Positions 47,992-57,154 of a stretch of 64,000 bases of DNA are shown piece after piece. The notes below the pieces were generated by a model that searched no databases, was not told where the DNA came from, and saw only the letters and a list, made by a program, of their open reading frames with translations. How positions within the stretch are numbered: the stretch's first letter is position 1; every line of letters begins with the position of its first letter. Both the position numbers and the translations under genes were made by a program. Source of the DNA: an uncultured Candidatus Saccharibacteria bacterium (GTDB lineage Bacteria > Patescibacteriota > Saccharimonadia > Saccharimonadales > Saccharimonadaceae); assembly GCA_946406665.1 (NCBI GenBank), contig CAMJLE010000001.1, positions 1 to 64,000 on the forward strand, read 5' to 3'.

Positions 47992-48767
47992 TTCTTGCTT
48001 TTGCGACGGTTGAGGTTTCGTTTATTCTTCATGTCATTTCGTTGTGGTCGCGAATCGCTCTTACTGTGTTCGGCCATTTTCGCAAACATCATTTTGCCAG
48101 CATTGGTCTGGAGATAACGCACGAATTCGATTTCAATGACCTGATTTTTCCCCGCATAGCGTTCAGCTGCGTCGACGACAACCATCGTACCGTCAGGAAG
48201 GTAGGCGACGCCTTGGTGCGGATTACTCCCCACACCAATAATTTTCACTCTGAGCCGATCGCCCGGCAAATACTCACTGCGAAGACCCTGCGCAAGGTCG
48301 TTAATATTGATCGCGTCAACATGCTCCGTAGCTGCAACTTTTGCAAGATTAAAATCATTAGTTAGAATGATGCCGCCATGCTCCTTGGCGAGCTCTATGA
48401 GACGCTCGTCTACCTTGATGCGTCCGCCTTCATCTGCGAATATCTCTACATGCGATAGCTCAATGCGCTCTAGCTCGTTCGCGACATCCATGCCAAAGCG
48501 CGCACGCGCACGCTTTTCTGGATCAGAACCGTCGGCCAGCAATTGGAGCTCACGTATAACAGAGCGCGGAATCAGCACATCGTCTCCCAAAAAACCGGCC
48601 TTTGCTACCGACAAAATTCGGCCATCCATTAGCGTGGAAGTATCAACAAATACTTTGCGGCGCGCTGTGCCGTTTATGCGTGCACCTGCGCCAAGAAAGC
48701 TTTTCATAGTCAGCGCTGTAGTCTCAGCGAAAATGCCAGCTAAGATTATTATTAAAAATAAGTCCAT
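47988..48767 (-). CDS. PIN/TRAM-domain protein (YacL-like C-terminal region)
   Basis: FVDTSTLMDGRILSVAKAGFLGDDVLIPRSVIRELQLLADGSDPEKRARARFGMD...ILTNDFNLAKVA...GVAYLPDGTMVVVDAA. Confidence 0.9.
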   Translation of the reverse strand: MDLFLIIILAGIFAETTALTMKSFLGAGARINGTARRKVFVDTSTLMDGRILSVAKAGFLGDDVLIPRSVIRELQLLADGSDPEKRARARFGMDVANELERIELSHVEIFADEGGRIKVDERLIELAKEHGGIILTNDFNLAKVAATEHVDAININDLAQGLRSEYLPGDRLRVKIIGVGSNPHQGVAYLPDGTMVVVDAAERYAGKNQVIEIEFVRYLQTNAGKMMFAKMAEHSKSDSRPQRNDMKNKRNLNRRKSKK

Positions 48768-48819
48768 ATTTGTATATTATATCACGTTTTGGTTATTTTT
48801 GCAAGCTCCCAGCAAAAAA

Positions 48820-48839
48820 CGCCCCGTTTGTGCGGGGCG
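48820..48839 (-). terminator. ldh terminator
   Basis: CGCCCCGcacaaaCGGGGCG then TTTTTT on minus strand. Confidence 0.8.
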
Positions 48840-48853
48840 CTTTTCGCATCTTT

Positions 48854-49765
48854 TTATCCTTCTGCCTCTTTAATCGCTTCTTGTAGTGCGCTGATACTCT
48901 TTTCGAACTTGCTCTGCTCTTCCGCATTTAGCTTAAGACCGATTCGGCGTACGATACCATGGCGACCCACTACCGCAGGATACCCGTTATATGTATTGCT
49001 CATCTCATCGTAGTTGCTAACTGGAAGAATGCGGCGCTCGTCATTCAGAATACAGTTGGTTATCATGGCCATACAGCTACCGATACCATAATAGGTCGCA
49101 CCCTTCTTCTCGATGATAGTGTAGGCTTCTTTGCGCGCAAAATCTTCGATTTCGTCTAGCTCACTCTTTTCGATAAGGTCGACAATAGGCTGACAGCCAA
49201 CATTCGCACTGCTCCAAATTGCGAACTCCGTATCGCCGTGCTCGCCGACTTGGTAAGCGTGAATATTCTTCGGATGAACCTGTAGTCGTTGACTAAGGCG
49301 AAAACGAAGACGTGCGGAATCAAGGACCGTACCGGAGCCGATTACTCGCTCTGGCGGCAATCCAGAGTAGCGCCAGGTTAGATACGTAAGCACATCCATC
49401 GGATTGCTAACGATTAGGAAAATACCATCGAAGCCGGCCGCCATAATCTGGCCAATCATATCCTTGAAGATAGCGGCATTTTTCTTTAGCAAGTCCATAC
49501 GAGTTTCGCCTGGCTTCTGTGGAACGCCAGCCGTTATAACTACCATATCGCAATCGCCAGCATCGGCATATGAGCCGCTACGGATTTTGAGGTAACTTGG
49601 AGATACGGCGAGCGTATCGCGAAGGTCAATCGCCTCGCCTTCTGCATCCTCTGTATTTATATCTACGAGCACTAGCTCGTTTACGCTGGTACGTTGGTGA
49701 ACTAACGCATAGCCATAGCTCATGCCTACATTCCCCGTACCAACAATCATTACTTTGTTTGCCAT
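48854..49765 (-). CDS. ldh: L-lactate dehydrogenase
   Basis: VMIVGTGNVGMSYGYALV, VVITAGVPQKPGETRMDLL, VSNPMDVLTY, GSGTVLDSARLRF, GEHGDTEFAIWS. Confidence 0.95.
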   Translation of the reverse strand: MANKVMIVGTGNVGMSYGYALVHQRTSVNELVLVDINTEDAEGEAIDLRDTLAVSPSYLKIRSGSYADAGDCDMVVITAGVPQKPGETRMDLLKKNAAIFKDMIGQIMAAGFDGIFLIVSNPMDVLTYLTWRYSGLPPERVIGSGTVLDSARLRFRLSQRLQVHPKNIHAYQVGEHGDTEFAIWSSANVGCQPIVDLIEKSELDEIEDFARKEAYTIIEKKGATYYGIGSCMAMITNCILNDERRILPVSNYDEMSNTYNGYPAVVGRHGIVRRIGLKLNAEEQSKFEKSISALQEAIKEAEG

Positions 49766-49817
49766 TTTGTTTGATGCCCTTTTTGACTTATACTTTAATT
49801 CTAGCATAAGCGTAATT

Positions 49818-50667
49818 CTAAACAAGAGCCCATTGATTACATCCTAGCGAACGAATCGTTCCTTTTATTTCGAGCAAGGTCACTAGTTGATTAAAAGCTG
49901 CAATATTCATGCCTAGGTTTTTCGCTATATCTTCGCCAAACGTTGCTCCGTTTTTAATTTGCTCCACTATTGCGCGCTCGTCTGGCCCGAGCTGATGAAG
50001 TCTTCTGACTTTAGGGCGCATGTGAAGAGCATGTGTTGCAAAGTCATCGAAGCTAACATAGGGTTCTGCATTCCTAAGTAAAACATTGCATCCAGCCGAC
50101 ATCGGGCGCGTAATATCTCCGGGGACAACGTATAAATCTTTCCCCTGCTCCACCGCAAACGATGCCGTTCGAAGAGTTCCAGAATGATCTGATGCTTCCA
50201 CGATAACTACGGCATCAGCTAAGCCAGAAACGAGGCGGTTCCGGTCAAGAAAATGAAAAGCTTTCGTCTTTGTTCCAGGGGAGTACTCGGATAATATTGC
50301 GCCTCGCTCAAGAATACGTTGCGCAAGCCCATAGTTGCTGCGCGGATATATTTGATCGATTGGCGTGCCCAAAACTGCGATAGTTATGCCACCGGCGTCA
50401 AAGGCAACCTCGGTGCGCACATGAATCTATACCATATGCAAGGCCGCTCACGACGATAACTCCCAATTTTGCCAACTTGTAAGCTAAATCGTAAGCGATA
50501 GCTTCGCCGTAGGGCGTACAACGTCTGGCGCCAACTATACTCACAACTCGCTGTTTACTAGACAGACCAGGAATCTCCCCTTGTCTTCAAAGATGAATAG
50601 GTGGGTTACTAATCTGCGTTAAGCGCTTAATTAAGCTTTGATCAAAATCACATTCTTCATACTTCAT
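49818..50667 (-). pseudogene. dprA: DprA DNA-processing protein, disrupted by TGA and frameshift
   Basis: N-part MKYEECDFDQSLIKRLTQISNPPIHL*RQGEIPGLSSKQRVVSIVGARRCTPYGEAIAYDLAYKLAKLGVIVVSGLAYGIDSCAHRG; C-part in a shifted frame DAGGITIAVLGTPIDQIYP... Confidence 0.85.
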
Positions 50668-50713
50668 GAAGATATTTTAAACACGGTGACAATGTCGATA
50701 AAGCGTAAGTCTT

Positions 50714-52153
50714 TTATTTTTCTGACTCGTCGCGGCGCATAGGTGGGAACGGTACACCCTCGCGAGCTGAAACGCCTTCAAATAGCCAGAAATTACGCTC
50801 AGAGTTTCCCCAACCACAAGTCGGCGGCATACCATATTCGAGCATCTCTACGAAATCCATATCAAGCATTTGCGCCTCATCATCGCCGGCGTCGCGCATA
50901 GCCTGCTGACGCTGGAAGCGCTCGAGCTGGTCGAGCGGATCGTTAAGTTCGGAGAATCCATTGCCCATTTCGGTGCCAAAGATTACTGGATGGAAGCGCT
51001 CAGTAACACGTGGATCCTCGGCGTGCTTTTTGGCAAGTGGCGACAGCTCAACTGGCTCATGAATTAGCCAGAACGGACCAGCGGAATTCTTACGAATAAT
51101 TTTCCATAAATAATCTAGCAAGCGCGAAGCTTCGGCCTTGTCATCGAATTTTACATTATTTTTGCGCAAGATGTCGTGAATTTTTTGAATATCTGGATTA
51201 AAAACGTCGACATCGAAATTCTCTTTAATAATGTCCGCAAAGGTAATCTTAGGCCACTCACAATCAAGGTCTACTTTCATGCCGTCGCGCTCAAATTGAA
51301 GCGTCCCCCAGGTTTCCTTGCAGACATATTTAATCATCTCTTCGTAGAAAGCCATGCCCTCTTCGTAGTCCTGATACGCCGCGTACGATTCCATCGCGAC
51401 ATGTTCTGGAAGGTGTTCTTCGTCCATGCCCTCGTTGCGGAAACGTGGACCGATATCATAAACTCGCTCGTATCCGCCACCGATTAAGCGCTTGAGTGGA
51501 AGCTCGTGCGAGATGCGTAGATAATAGTCTTGGTCGAGTGCATCCATGTGCGTTACGAACGGATTCGCATCGGCGCCGCCAGTGGTTACTTCGAGGACTG
51601 GGATATTAATCTCGATAAAACCGTGGTCGTTCAAGAATTGGCGTGTAGCGGTCCAGAATTTGGAACGACGAATAAAACGCTCGCGAACCTCGGGGTTAAC
51701 CGCCATATCAACATAGCGGCGACGCAAACGCTCCTCTTTATTCGTAAAACCATCGCGACCAGGAAGCGGACGTAGCGCCTTCGTTAAAATGCGTGGCATG
51801 TCGCAGAATACGGATATCTCATCCGTCTTAGTTTTGCCGACTTTGCCCTCGGCCTCGAGAAAGTCGCCAGTATCTAGCTTCTTCGTAAACTTCGCCGCAG
51901 CGTCTTTGAGAAAAATCTGTATCTGGCCAGAATCGTCGGCGATTACCACAAAAGCAAGCTTTCCGAAACTACGTATGCTAGCAATTCGGCCGGCAACACA
52001 AACGTCCTTGTCGGCATACTTATCGAAACTCTTAAGAATATCTCCGATTTTAGTATTACGGTTGGAATGTGCTGGATACGGATCAATACCCTCCGCTCGG
52101 AGTTCATTTAGTTTGCGAATTCTTTCATCGCGAAAATCTTTAAGAGTTGCCAT
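50714..52153 (-). CDS. lysS: lysyl-tRNA synthetase (class II)
   Basis: EVTTGGADANPFVTHMDALDQDYYLRISHELPLKRLI, YDIGPRFRNEGMDEEHLPE, GMPPTCGWG. Confidence 0.96.
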   Translation of the reverse strand: MATLKDFRDERIRKLNELRAEGIDPYPAHSNRNTKIGDILKSFDKYADKDVCVAGRIASIRSFGKLAFVVIADDSGQIQIFLKDAAAKFTKKLDTGDFLEAEGKVGKTKTDEISVFCDMPRILTKALRPLPGRDGFTNKEERLRRRYVDMAVNPEVRERFIRRSKFWTATRQFLNDHGFIEINIPVLEVTTGGADANPFVTHMDALDQDYYLRISHELPLKRLIGGGYERVYDIGPRFRNEGMDEEHLPEHVAMESYAAYQDYEEGMAFYEEMIKYVCKETWGTLQFERDGMKVDLDCEWPKITFADIIKENFDVDVFNPDIQKIHDILRKNNVKFDDKAEASRLLDYLWKIIRKNSAGPFWLIHEPVELSPLAKKHAEDPRVTERFHPVIFGTEMGNGFSELNDPLDQLERFQRQQAMRDAGDDEAQMLDMDFVEMLEYGMPPTCGWGNSERNFWLFEGVSAREGVPFPPMRRDESEK

Positions 52154-52192
52154 ATCTTATATCATAACATCGTTTCGCTGATTAGTCGAGCA

Positions 52193-53437
52193 TCATCGGA
52201 TACGTTGGACCACTTCGGCATGCTCAGCGCTGCCAAAGTATGACTCGTCAAGATATTCATAATCTTCAAGATTCTCTTTTTTGAACTTCAAGACGCGATA
52301 TGCCGCCTCGTCGATGCGTTCAATCTTGACGTTGCGTTTGATATTTTCAATCGCTAGCTCAGGATTACTTGGTAGCACAAGCATGTCAGCGCCGGCATTA
52401 ATTGCGCGACGATAGCTATCCCATTCCTGATAATTATTCGTGATGGCACCCATATTCATAGCGTCGGTCACAACTAAGCCGTCATACTTATATTCTCTGC
52501 GTAGAATATTTGTAATTATAGTCCCAGATAGAGATGCCGGGGTATTATCGCCGGTGACTTTCGGTAAAGCTATATGGCCAACCATAATGATTTTAGCTCC
52601 ATTTTCAATCGCATTCCGAAATGGGACTAGATCACTACGCTCAAGCTCGTTGTGCGAGCGATTAATAATCGGTAGACTTAGGTGCGAGTCGACAGCCGTG
52701 TCGCCGTGGCCTGGGAAATGTTTATATGTAGCAACTACGCCATTTTCTTCCAGGCCTCCTGCTAACGCCATCGACATCTTTGTCACTACTTGCGGATTAT
52801 CCGAAAAACTGCGCTTGCCGATGACGTTATTATTCGGATTAAAAAAAACGTCAACGTCCGGCGCAAAATCTACATTAATGCCAATTGCGCGCATTTCTTC
52901 CGCCATTACGCGACCGACTTCTTGAGCCAGCCCAGCATCGTTCGTAGAACCAAGACTATACATGTCAGGAATATTCGTAGCCGCTCTATCCGAAATATTC
53001 GCTATTCGCTGGACGGGGCCACCCTCTTGGTCGGTCGCAATAATCAGTTTTGTCTTGGCGCGCTTCTGCAATTCTTCCACGTATTTTCTCGTACTGGCTA
53101 GCGTTCCATAATTATCGCCCATGAGAATATAGCCACCATAGGGGGCCTCTTTTAGACGAGACATCTCTGCTTCAGTTATGGTTTGGCACTTATTCTCTAC
53201 TATCAACAACTGCGCAATTTTTTCTTCGAGGGACATTGCATTGAGTTGCTCTTGGATAGGGTCGACGGGTTTTGGTTCTGGCTTTATTGTTGGAGCAGAG
53301 TCAGACTGCCGTTCTAAGCTATGCGCTTGCCGCGGCAGTTCATCATTGGGCTTCCGGATAGACACTAATGCGACTATCGCTATCGTAGCGGCCATGGAGA
53401 CTAAAAAGAGGGTAAGTAGCTGTATAGTTTTTCGCAT
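52193..53437 (-). CDS. glycoside hydrolase family 3 beta-N-acetylhexosaminidase (NagZ-like), exported
   Basis: IATDQEGGPVQRI, VATYKHFPGHGDTAVDSHLSLP, VTDAMNMGAI; N-terminal TM/signal. Confidence 0.92.
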   Translation of the reverse strand: MRKTIQLLTLFLVSMAATIAIVALVSIRKPNDELPRQAHSLERQSDSAPTIKPEPKPVDPIQEQLNAMSLEEKIAQLLIVENKCQTITEAEMSRLKEAPYGGYILMGDNYGTLASTRKYVEELQKRAKTKLIIATDQEGGPVQRIANISDRAATNIPDMYSLGSTNDAGLAQEVGRVMAEEMRAIGINVDFAPDVDVFFNPNNNVIGKRSFSDNPQVVTKMSMALAGGLEENGVVATYKHFPGHGDTAVDSHLSLPIINRSHNELERSDLVPFRNAIENGAKIIMVGHIALPKVTGDNTPASLSGTIITNILRREYKYDGLVVTDAMNMGAITNNYQEWDSYRRAINAGADMLVLPSNPELAIENIKRNVKIERIDEAAYRVLKFKKENLEDYEYLDESYFGSAEHAEVVQRIR

Positions 53438-53457
53438 TGATTACCCTCCTTTTTTAA

Positions 53458-55260
53458 TTAATCTGCACCGTCCAAGAATGCGCCAGATTGACGCGACCAG
53501 AGATGATGATATGTACCATTCTTCTCGAGAAGTTCTTGGTGTGTACCTTGCTCTACTATTTTACCGTTATCTAGGACGATAATGCGGTCAAGGCTAGCAA
53601 TAGTAGATAGGCGGTGAGCAACAACGATGCTCGTGCGCCCTTTCATGAGTCGAACGAGCGCATCTTGAATTAGAGCTTCAGATTCAGAATCGAGCGCAGA
53701 AGTTGCTTCGTCGAGCACTAGAATGGGTGCGTCCTTCAAGATTGCGCGAGCTATCGCTACGCGTTGACGTTGGCCGCCTGACAGTTTTACGCCACGTTCA
53801 CCAACAAGCGTCTCGTAACCCTCCGGCAAATCTTTGATAAAATCATGCGCATTCGCCAGCTTGGCGGCACGAATCACATCCTCACGCGTAGCATCGGGGC
53901 GGGCGTATGCGATATTATCAGCTATACTACGATGAAACAGTGATGTTTCCTGCGGCACATAGGCAACCGCCTCGCGTAGGCTGACCTGCTGAACTTCGCT
54001 AATATTTTGACCATCAATTAAGATTTCGCCACCCTGGACGTCCGCAAAACGCAGAAGTAGCTTCGTTAGCGTCGTCTTGCCCGAACCCGACACGCCGACG
54101 AGACCAACACGCTCTCCGGGCTTTATATGTAACGAAAAGTCCTCGAAGATAGAAGCCTTCGCGTCGGCATGGCGAAACGAAATTGCATCAAAATCGATTT
54201 TACCTTTCTCTGCTTTTAGTGGTTTAGCGCCTGAAATGTCCTTGACGAGTTTTTCAGTATCAAGAATCATCGTCATCTCGTATGCGTCGCCAAAAACGCG
54301 ATTCATGTGCTTAAAGATATTATTAACATTCCACAATTCGCCCATGATACTCATCGAATAGTTGACAATGAGAATGAGAGTAGCCACCGATAGATTGAAA
54401 ACCGACGACCCAGTCATCATGAATACTACGAGTACGGCGATAATGCCGATATTGACTACGTTAAAAGCTAAATCTCGACGCATGGTGCCTCTTAGGTGTG
54501 CCATGCCCGCATTGTAGCTAGCGCGGTTAAAATTCGCGTAGCGATGCCGCTCATGCGCTTCGCGACCATAAGACTTAACCGATAGAATATTTGACACCGA
54601 ATCGGCTAGTTGCCCAGTCTGCTTCGTTTCTGCTTCGGCGTGCTCCTTGCTGAGATGCGAAATTCTCTTGAATGTCAGCGCCGAGCATGCAATATAGGCG
54701 GCGACAAATAGGAAGAGGCCTAGCACAAATAATGGCGCGCGCGGCACTAGAATAATAAAGATGAATGTTAGCATTGAGACTAAATAAAGAATGTCGAAAG
54801 TTATAATATCGAAGAAGCGTTCAAACGATCCGACAAATTTATTTGTCTGCGATACTAGAGAGCCCGAAAATCGGTTATTGTGAAACTGCATCGATTGTTC
54901 GCTGACTGCGTCGAAACACATTGCCGCTAAGTCATACAGAACCTTGAGTTCGTATTTCCAGCACCAGCAAACGCGTAGCCAACCCAAAATTACACCACCA
55001 GCAACATAGAGACCAAGTAAGGCGAGCCCCTGCGGCAAAAGAACTGGGACGATTTGATCATTCGGTATTCCCTCAGCAATTGCATCAATCATGTTTGCAA
55101 AAATAAGTGGAATCAAAACCGTGCGAATCAATACGACGATTGGCGTAGAAATAATTGTGCCAATTGCGTACCATTTATACTTTTTTGAACATTGCCAATA
55201 GTAGTACAGCGTACGCTTCGCAACCGACGCTCGCTGCTTGCTATCTTTTCGTTTTTTCAT
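53458..55260 (-). CDS. ABC transporter, fused permease/ATPase
   Basis: GLVGVSGSGKTTLTKLLLR, VKLSGGQRQRVAIARAIL, LVLDEATSALDSESE. Confidence 0.96.
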   Translation of the reverse strand: MKKRKDSKQRASVAKRTLYYYWQCSKKYKWYAIGTIISTPIVVLIRTVLIPLIFANMIDAIAEGIPNDQIVPVLLPQGLALLGLYVAGGVILGWLRVCWCWKYELKVLYDLAAMCFDAVSEQSMQFHNNRFSGSLVSQTNKFVGSFERFFDIITFDILYLVSMLTFIFIILVPRAPLFVLGLFLFVAAYIACSALTFKRISHLSKEHAEAETKQTGQLADSVSNILSVKSYGREAHERHRYANFNRASYNAGMAHLRGTMRRDLAFNVVNIGIIAVLVVFMMTGSSVFNLSVATLILIVNYSMSIMGELWNVNNIFKHMNRVFGDAYEMTMILDTEKLVKDISGAKPLKAEKGKIDFDAISFRHADAKASIFEDFSLHIKPGERVGLVGVSGSGKTTLTKLLLRFADVQGGEILIDGQNISEVQQVSLREAVAYVPQETSLFHRSIADNIAYARPDATREDVIRAAKLANAHDFIKDLPEGYETLVGERGVKLSGGQRQRVAIARAILKDAPILVLDEATSALDSESEALIQDALVRLMKGRTSIVVAHRLSTIASLDRIIVLDNGKIVEQGTHQELLEKNGTYHHLWSRQSGAFLDGAD

Positions 55261-55304
55261 ATATTAATTATATTCCTTTTATGCTATTTTTATGATTCTG
55301 CGCG

Positions 55305-55343
55305 CAAAAACGCGCCGTTTTTTAATAATCCGACGCGTTTTTT
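55305..55343 (-). terminator. greA terminator
   Basis: AAAACGCGTCGG...CGGCGCGTTTTT hairpin. Confidence 0.65.
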
Positions 55344-55354
55344 TAGAAATTCAA

Positions 55355-55801
55355 TTACTCGATGGCGGTAACTTTGAAAACTTTACCGTTTGGCAAAACT
55401 GCCTCCTCGCCAACTTTCTTGCCGAGGATTGCTTTACCAATTGGTGATTCGTCGCTGATTTTGCCTTCGAGCGGATTAGCTTCTACTGCTCCAACTAGCG
55501 TATATTGGCTAGTTTTGCCGGCAGATTCGAGCGAAACCATGCTGCCCATGGCGACTTTCTGCTTACTACCGCCTTTAATAATTTTGGCGTGAAGTAGAAT
55601 ATCTTGAATTTCTAAGATGCGTCCTTCGACTACTTTTTGCTCACCACGAGCAGCGCTGTAGTCTTCGTTTTCGCTTAAGTCGCCATAGGAACGTGCGAGA
55701 GCGATTTTCTCCGCAATCTCTGGACGACGTGCGATAAGTTGTTTTAGTTCTTTCTCTAAATCTTTACGACCTGCCTCAGTAATACTAACTGTCTTAGCCA
55801 T
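55355..55801 (-). CDS. greA: transcription elongation factor GreA
   Basis: ITEAGRKDLEKELKQLIARRPEIAEKIALARSYGDLSENEDYSAARGEQ. Confidence 0.96.
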   Translation of the reverse strand: MAKTVSITEAGRKDLEKELKQLIARRPEIAEKIALARSYGDLSENEDYSAARGEQKVVEGRILEIQDILLHAKIIKGGSKQKVAMGSMVSLESAGKTSQYTLVGAVEANPLEGKISDESPIGKAILGKKVGEEAVLPNGKVFKVTAIE

Positions 55802-55847
55802 ATACCCTCCTTTCCTCTTATGATTATCGGGACTTTGGTATTAATTT

Positions 55848-57083
55848 CTAAGAAAGTTTACTAATAAACTCGTTTAAGGTCAAGAGCTTTGTTTCGCCAG
55901 TACGGCGATTTTTAATTTCGACTTTATCGTCTGCTAAGGTTTTCTCGCTAACTACGACTCGATACGGGATACCCATCAGGTCCGCATCGGCAAATTTTTC
56001 GCCAGTACGAGCAGTTTTGCGATCATCCCAAATGATATTCTCTGGGGATTTAGCATAGAGCTCGGCCGCTTTTTGTTCGCCAGTCTCCCCTATGCCGACT
56101 AGATAGTATTTATATGGAGCGATTTCCTCTGGCCAGACCAAACCCTTATCGTCGCTTAATTTTTCGGCAATTACGCCCATAACGCGGCTTGGGCCAATAC
56201 CATAGCTGCCCATAAAGACTTTCTGGCGTTTACCGTCTTCATCGTTATAGCAAAGATCTAATGCGTCAGTATATTTATATCCAAGCGTGAAGATATTACC
56301 GACTTCGGCCGCCTTACATTTTTCGAGCTTGTCCGCTTCCAGGCCAAGCTGCTTAAGCGTCTCGTCATTATAAACTTCTTCGTTCACAGCTATTTTCTTT
56401 TCGCGATCGAGATAAATTATATCTTCGCCGGCATCGCAAAGTGTCTGAAACTCGTCGCTAAATTTGCTAAACGAGCCGCCTGAAGCGAAAGTACGAAACG
56501 TACTATCGCCAATGCCTAGACGATCGAAGATTTTAAGGTAAGTTTGAGCACAACGCTCGTAAAAGTCTAGATGTTGCTCGCGGTCAGTCGAAAAACTATA
56601 CAAATCCTTCATCATGAATTCACGCGTGCGCATGATGCCGGATTTGGCGCGAAGCTCATTGCGGAACTTTGTCTGAAACTGATAGACGTACCTTGGCAAG
56701 TCTTTATAACTAGAAATGTACGATTTCATCAAGCGCGTTAGTGGCTCTTCGTGCGTTGGCGCCAAGCCAAGTTCGCCGCCGGCATTGAGTTTTGTCTTAA
56801 ACCAAACGTCCATCACGTCGTCATCCCAGCGGCCGCTAGCCTCCCAAACGGCTTTTGGCTGCAAGCTGGTCATACGTAGCTCTTCGCCACCAATACTATT
56901 CATCTCTTCGCGAATAATCTGGATGATTTTATCTAGCGTACGCATACCAAGAGGTAAGTAATCATATACGCCCGCCATTTCCTTATAAATATAACCAGCG
57001 CGCAAAAGAAACTTAGCGCTGCGACTAACTTCGTCGGCCGGCGTGGTTTTCGTGGTTTTAGTAAATGATTGACTTAACTTCAT
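55848..57083 (-). CDS. proS: prolyl-tRNA synthetase, short form lacking the INS editing domain
   Basis: LRAGYIYKEMAGVYDYLPLG, LAPTHEEPLTRL, RTREFMMKDLYSF, MGSYGIGPSRVMGVIAE; 411 aa. Confidence 0.94.
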   Translation of the reverse strand: MKLSQSFTKTTKTTPADEVSRSAKFLLRAGYIYKEMAGVYDYLPLGMRTLDKIIQIIREEMNSIGGEELRMTSLQPKAVWEASGRWDDDVMDVWFKTKLNAGGELGLAPTHEEPLTRLMKSYISSYKDLPRYVYQFQTKFRNELRAKSGIMRTREFMMKDLYSFSTDREQHLDFYERCAQTYLKIFDRLGIGDSTFRTFASGGSFSKFSDEFQTLCDAGEDIIYLDREKKIAVNEEVYNDETLKQLGLEADKLEKCKAAEVGNIFTLGYKYTDALDLCYNDEDGKRQKVFMGSYGIGPSRVMGVIAEKLSDDKGLVWPEEIAPYKYYLVGIGETGEQKAAELYAKSPENIIWDDRKTARTGEKFADADLMGIPYRVVVSEKTLADDKVEIKNRRTGETKLLTLNEFISKLS

Positions 57084-57154
57084 AATTATTATCCTATCAT
57101 AAATTTGAAACTTTACAAAAAGTTATTAATATTATCTATTATTGCGCTCTAGCT

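Noticed and set aside
50587-50589. TGA recoding (UGA as Gly or Trp) to explain the dprA stop
   Set aside because: TGA is used as a normal stop elsewhere (for example the 3694-4530 gene), dprA also has a frameshift, and no other in-frame TGA was seen in conserved genes.
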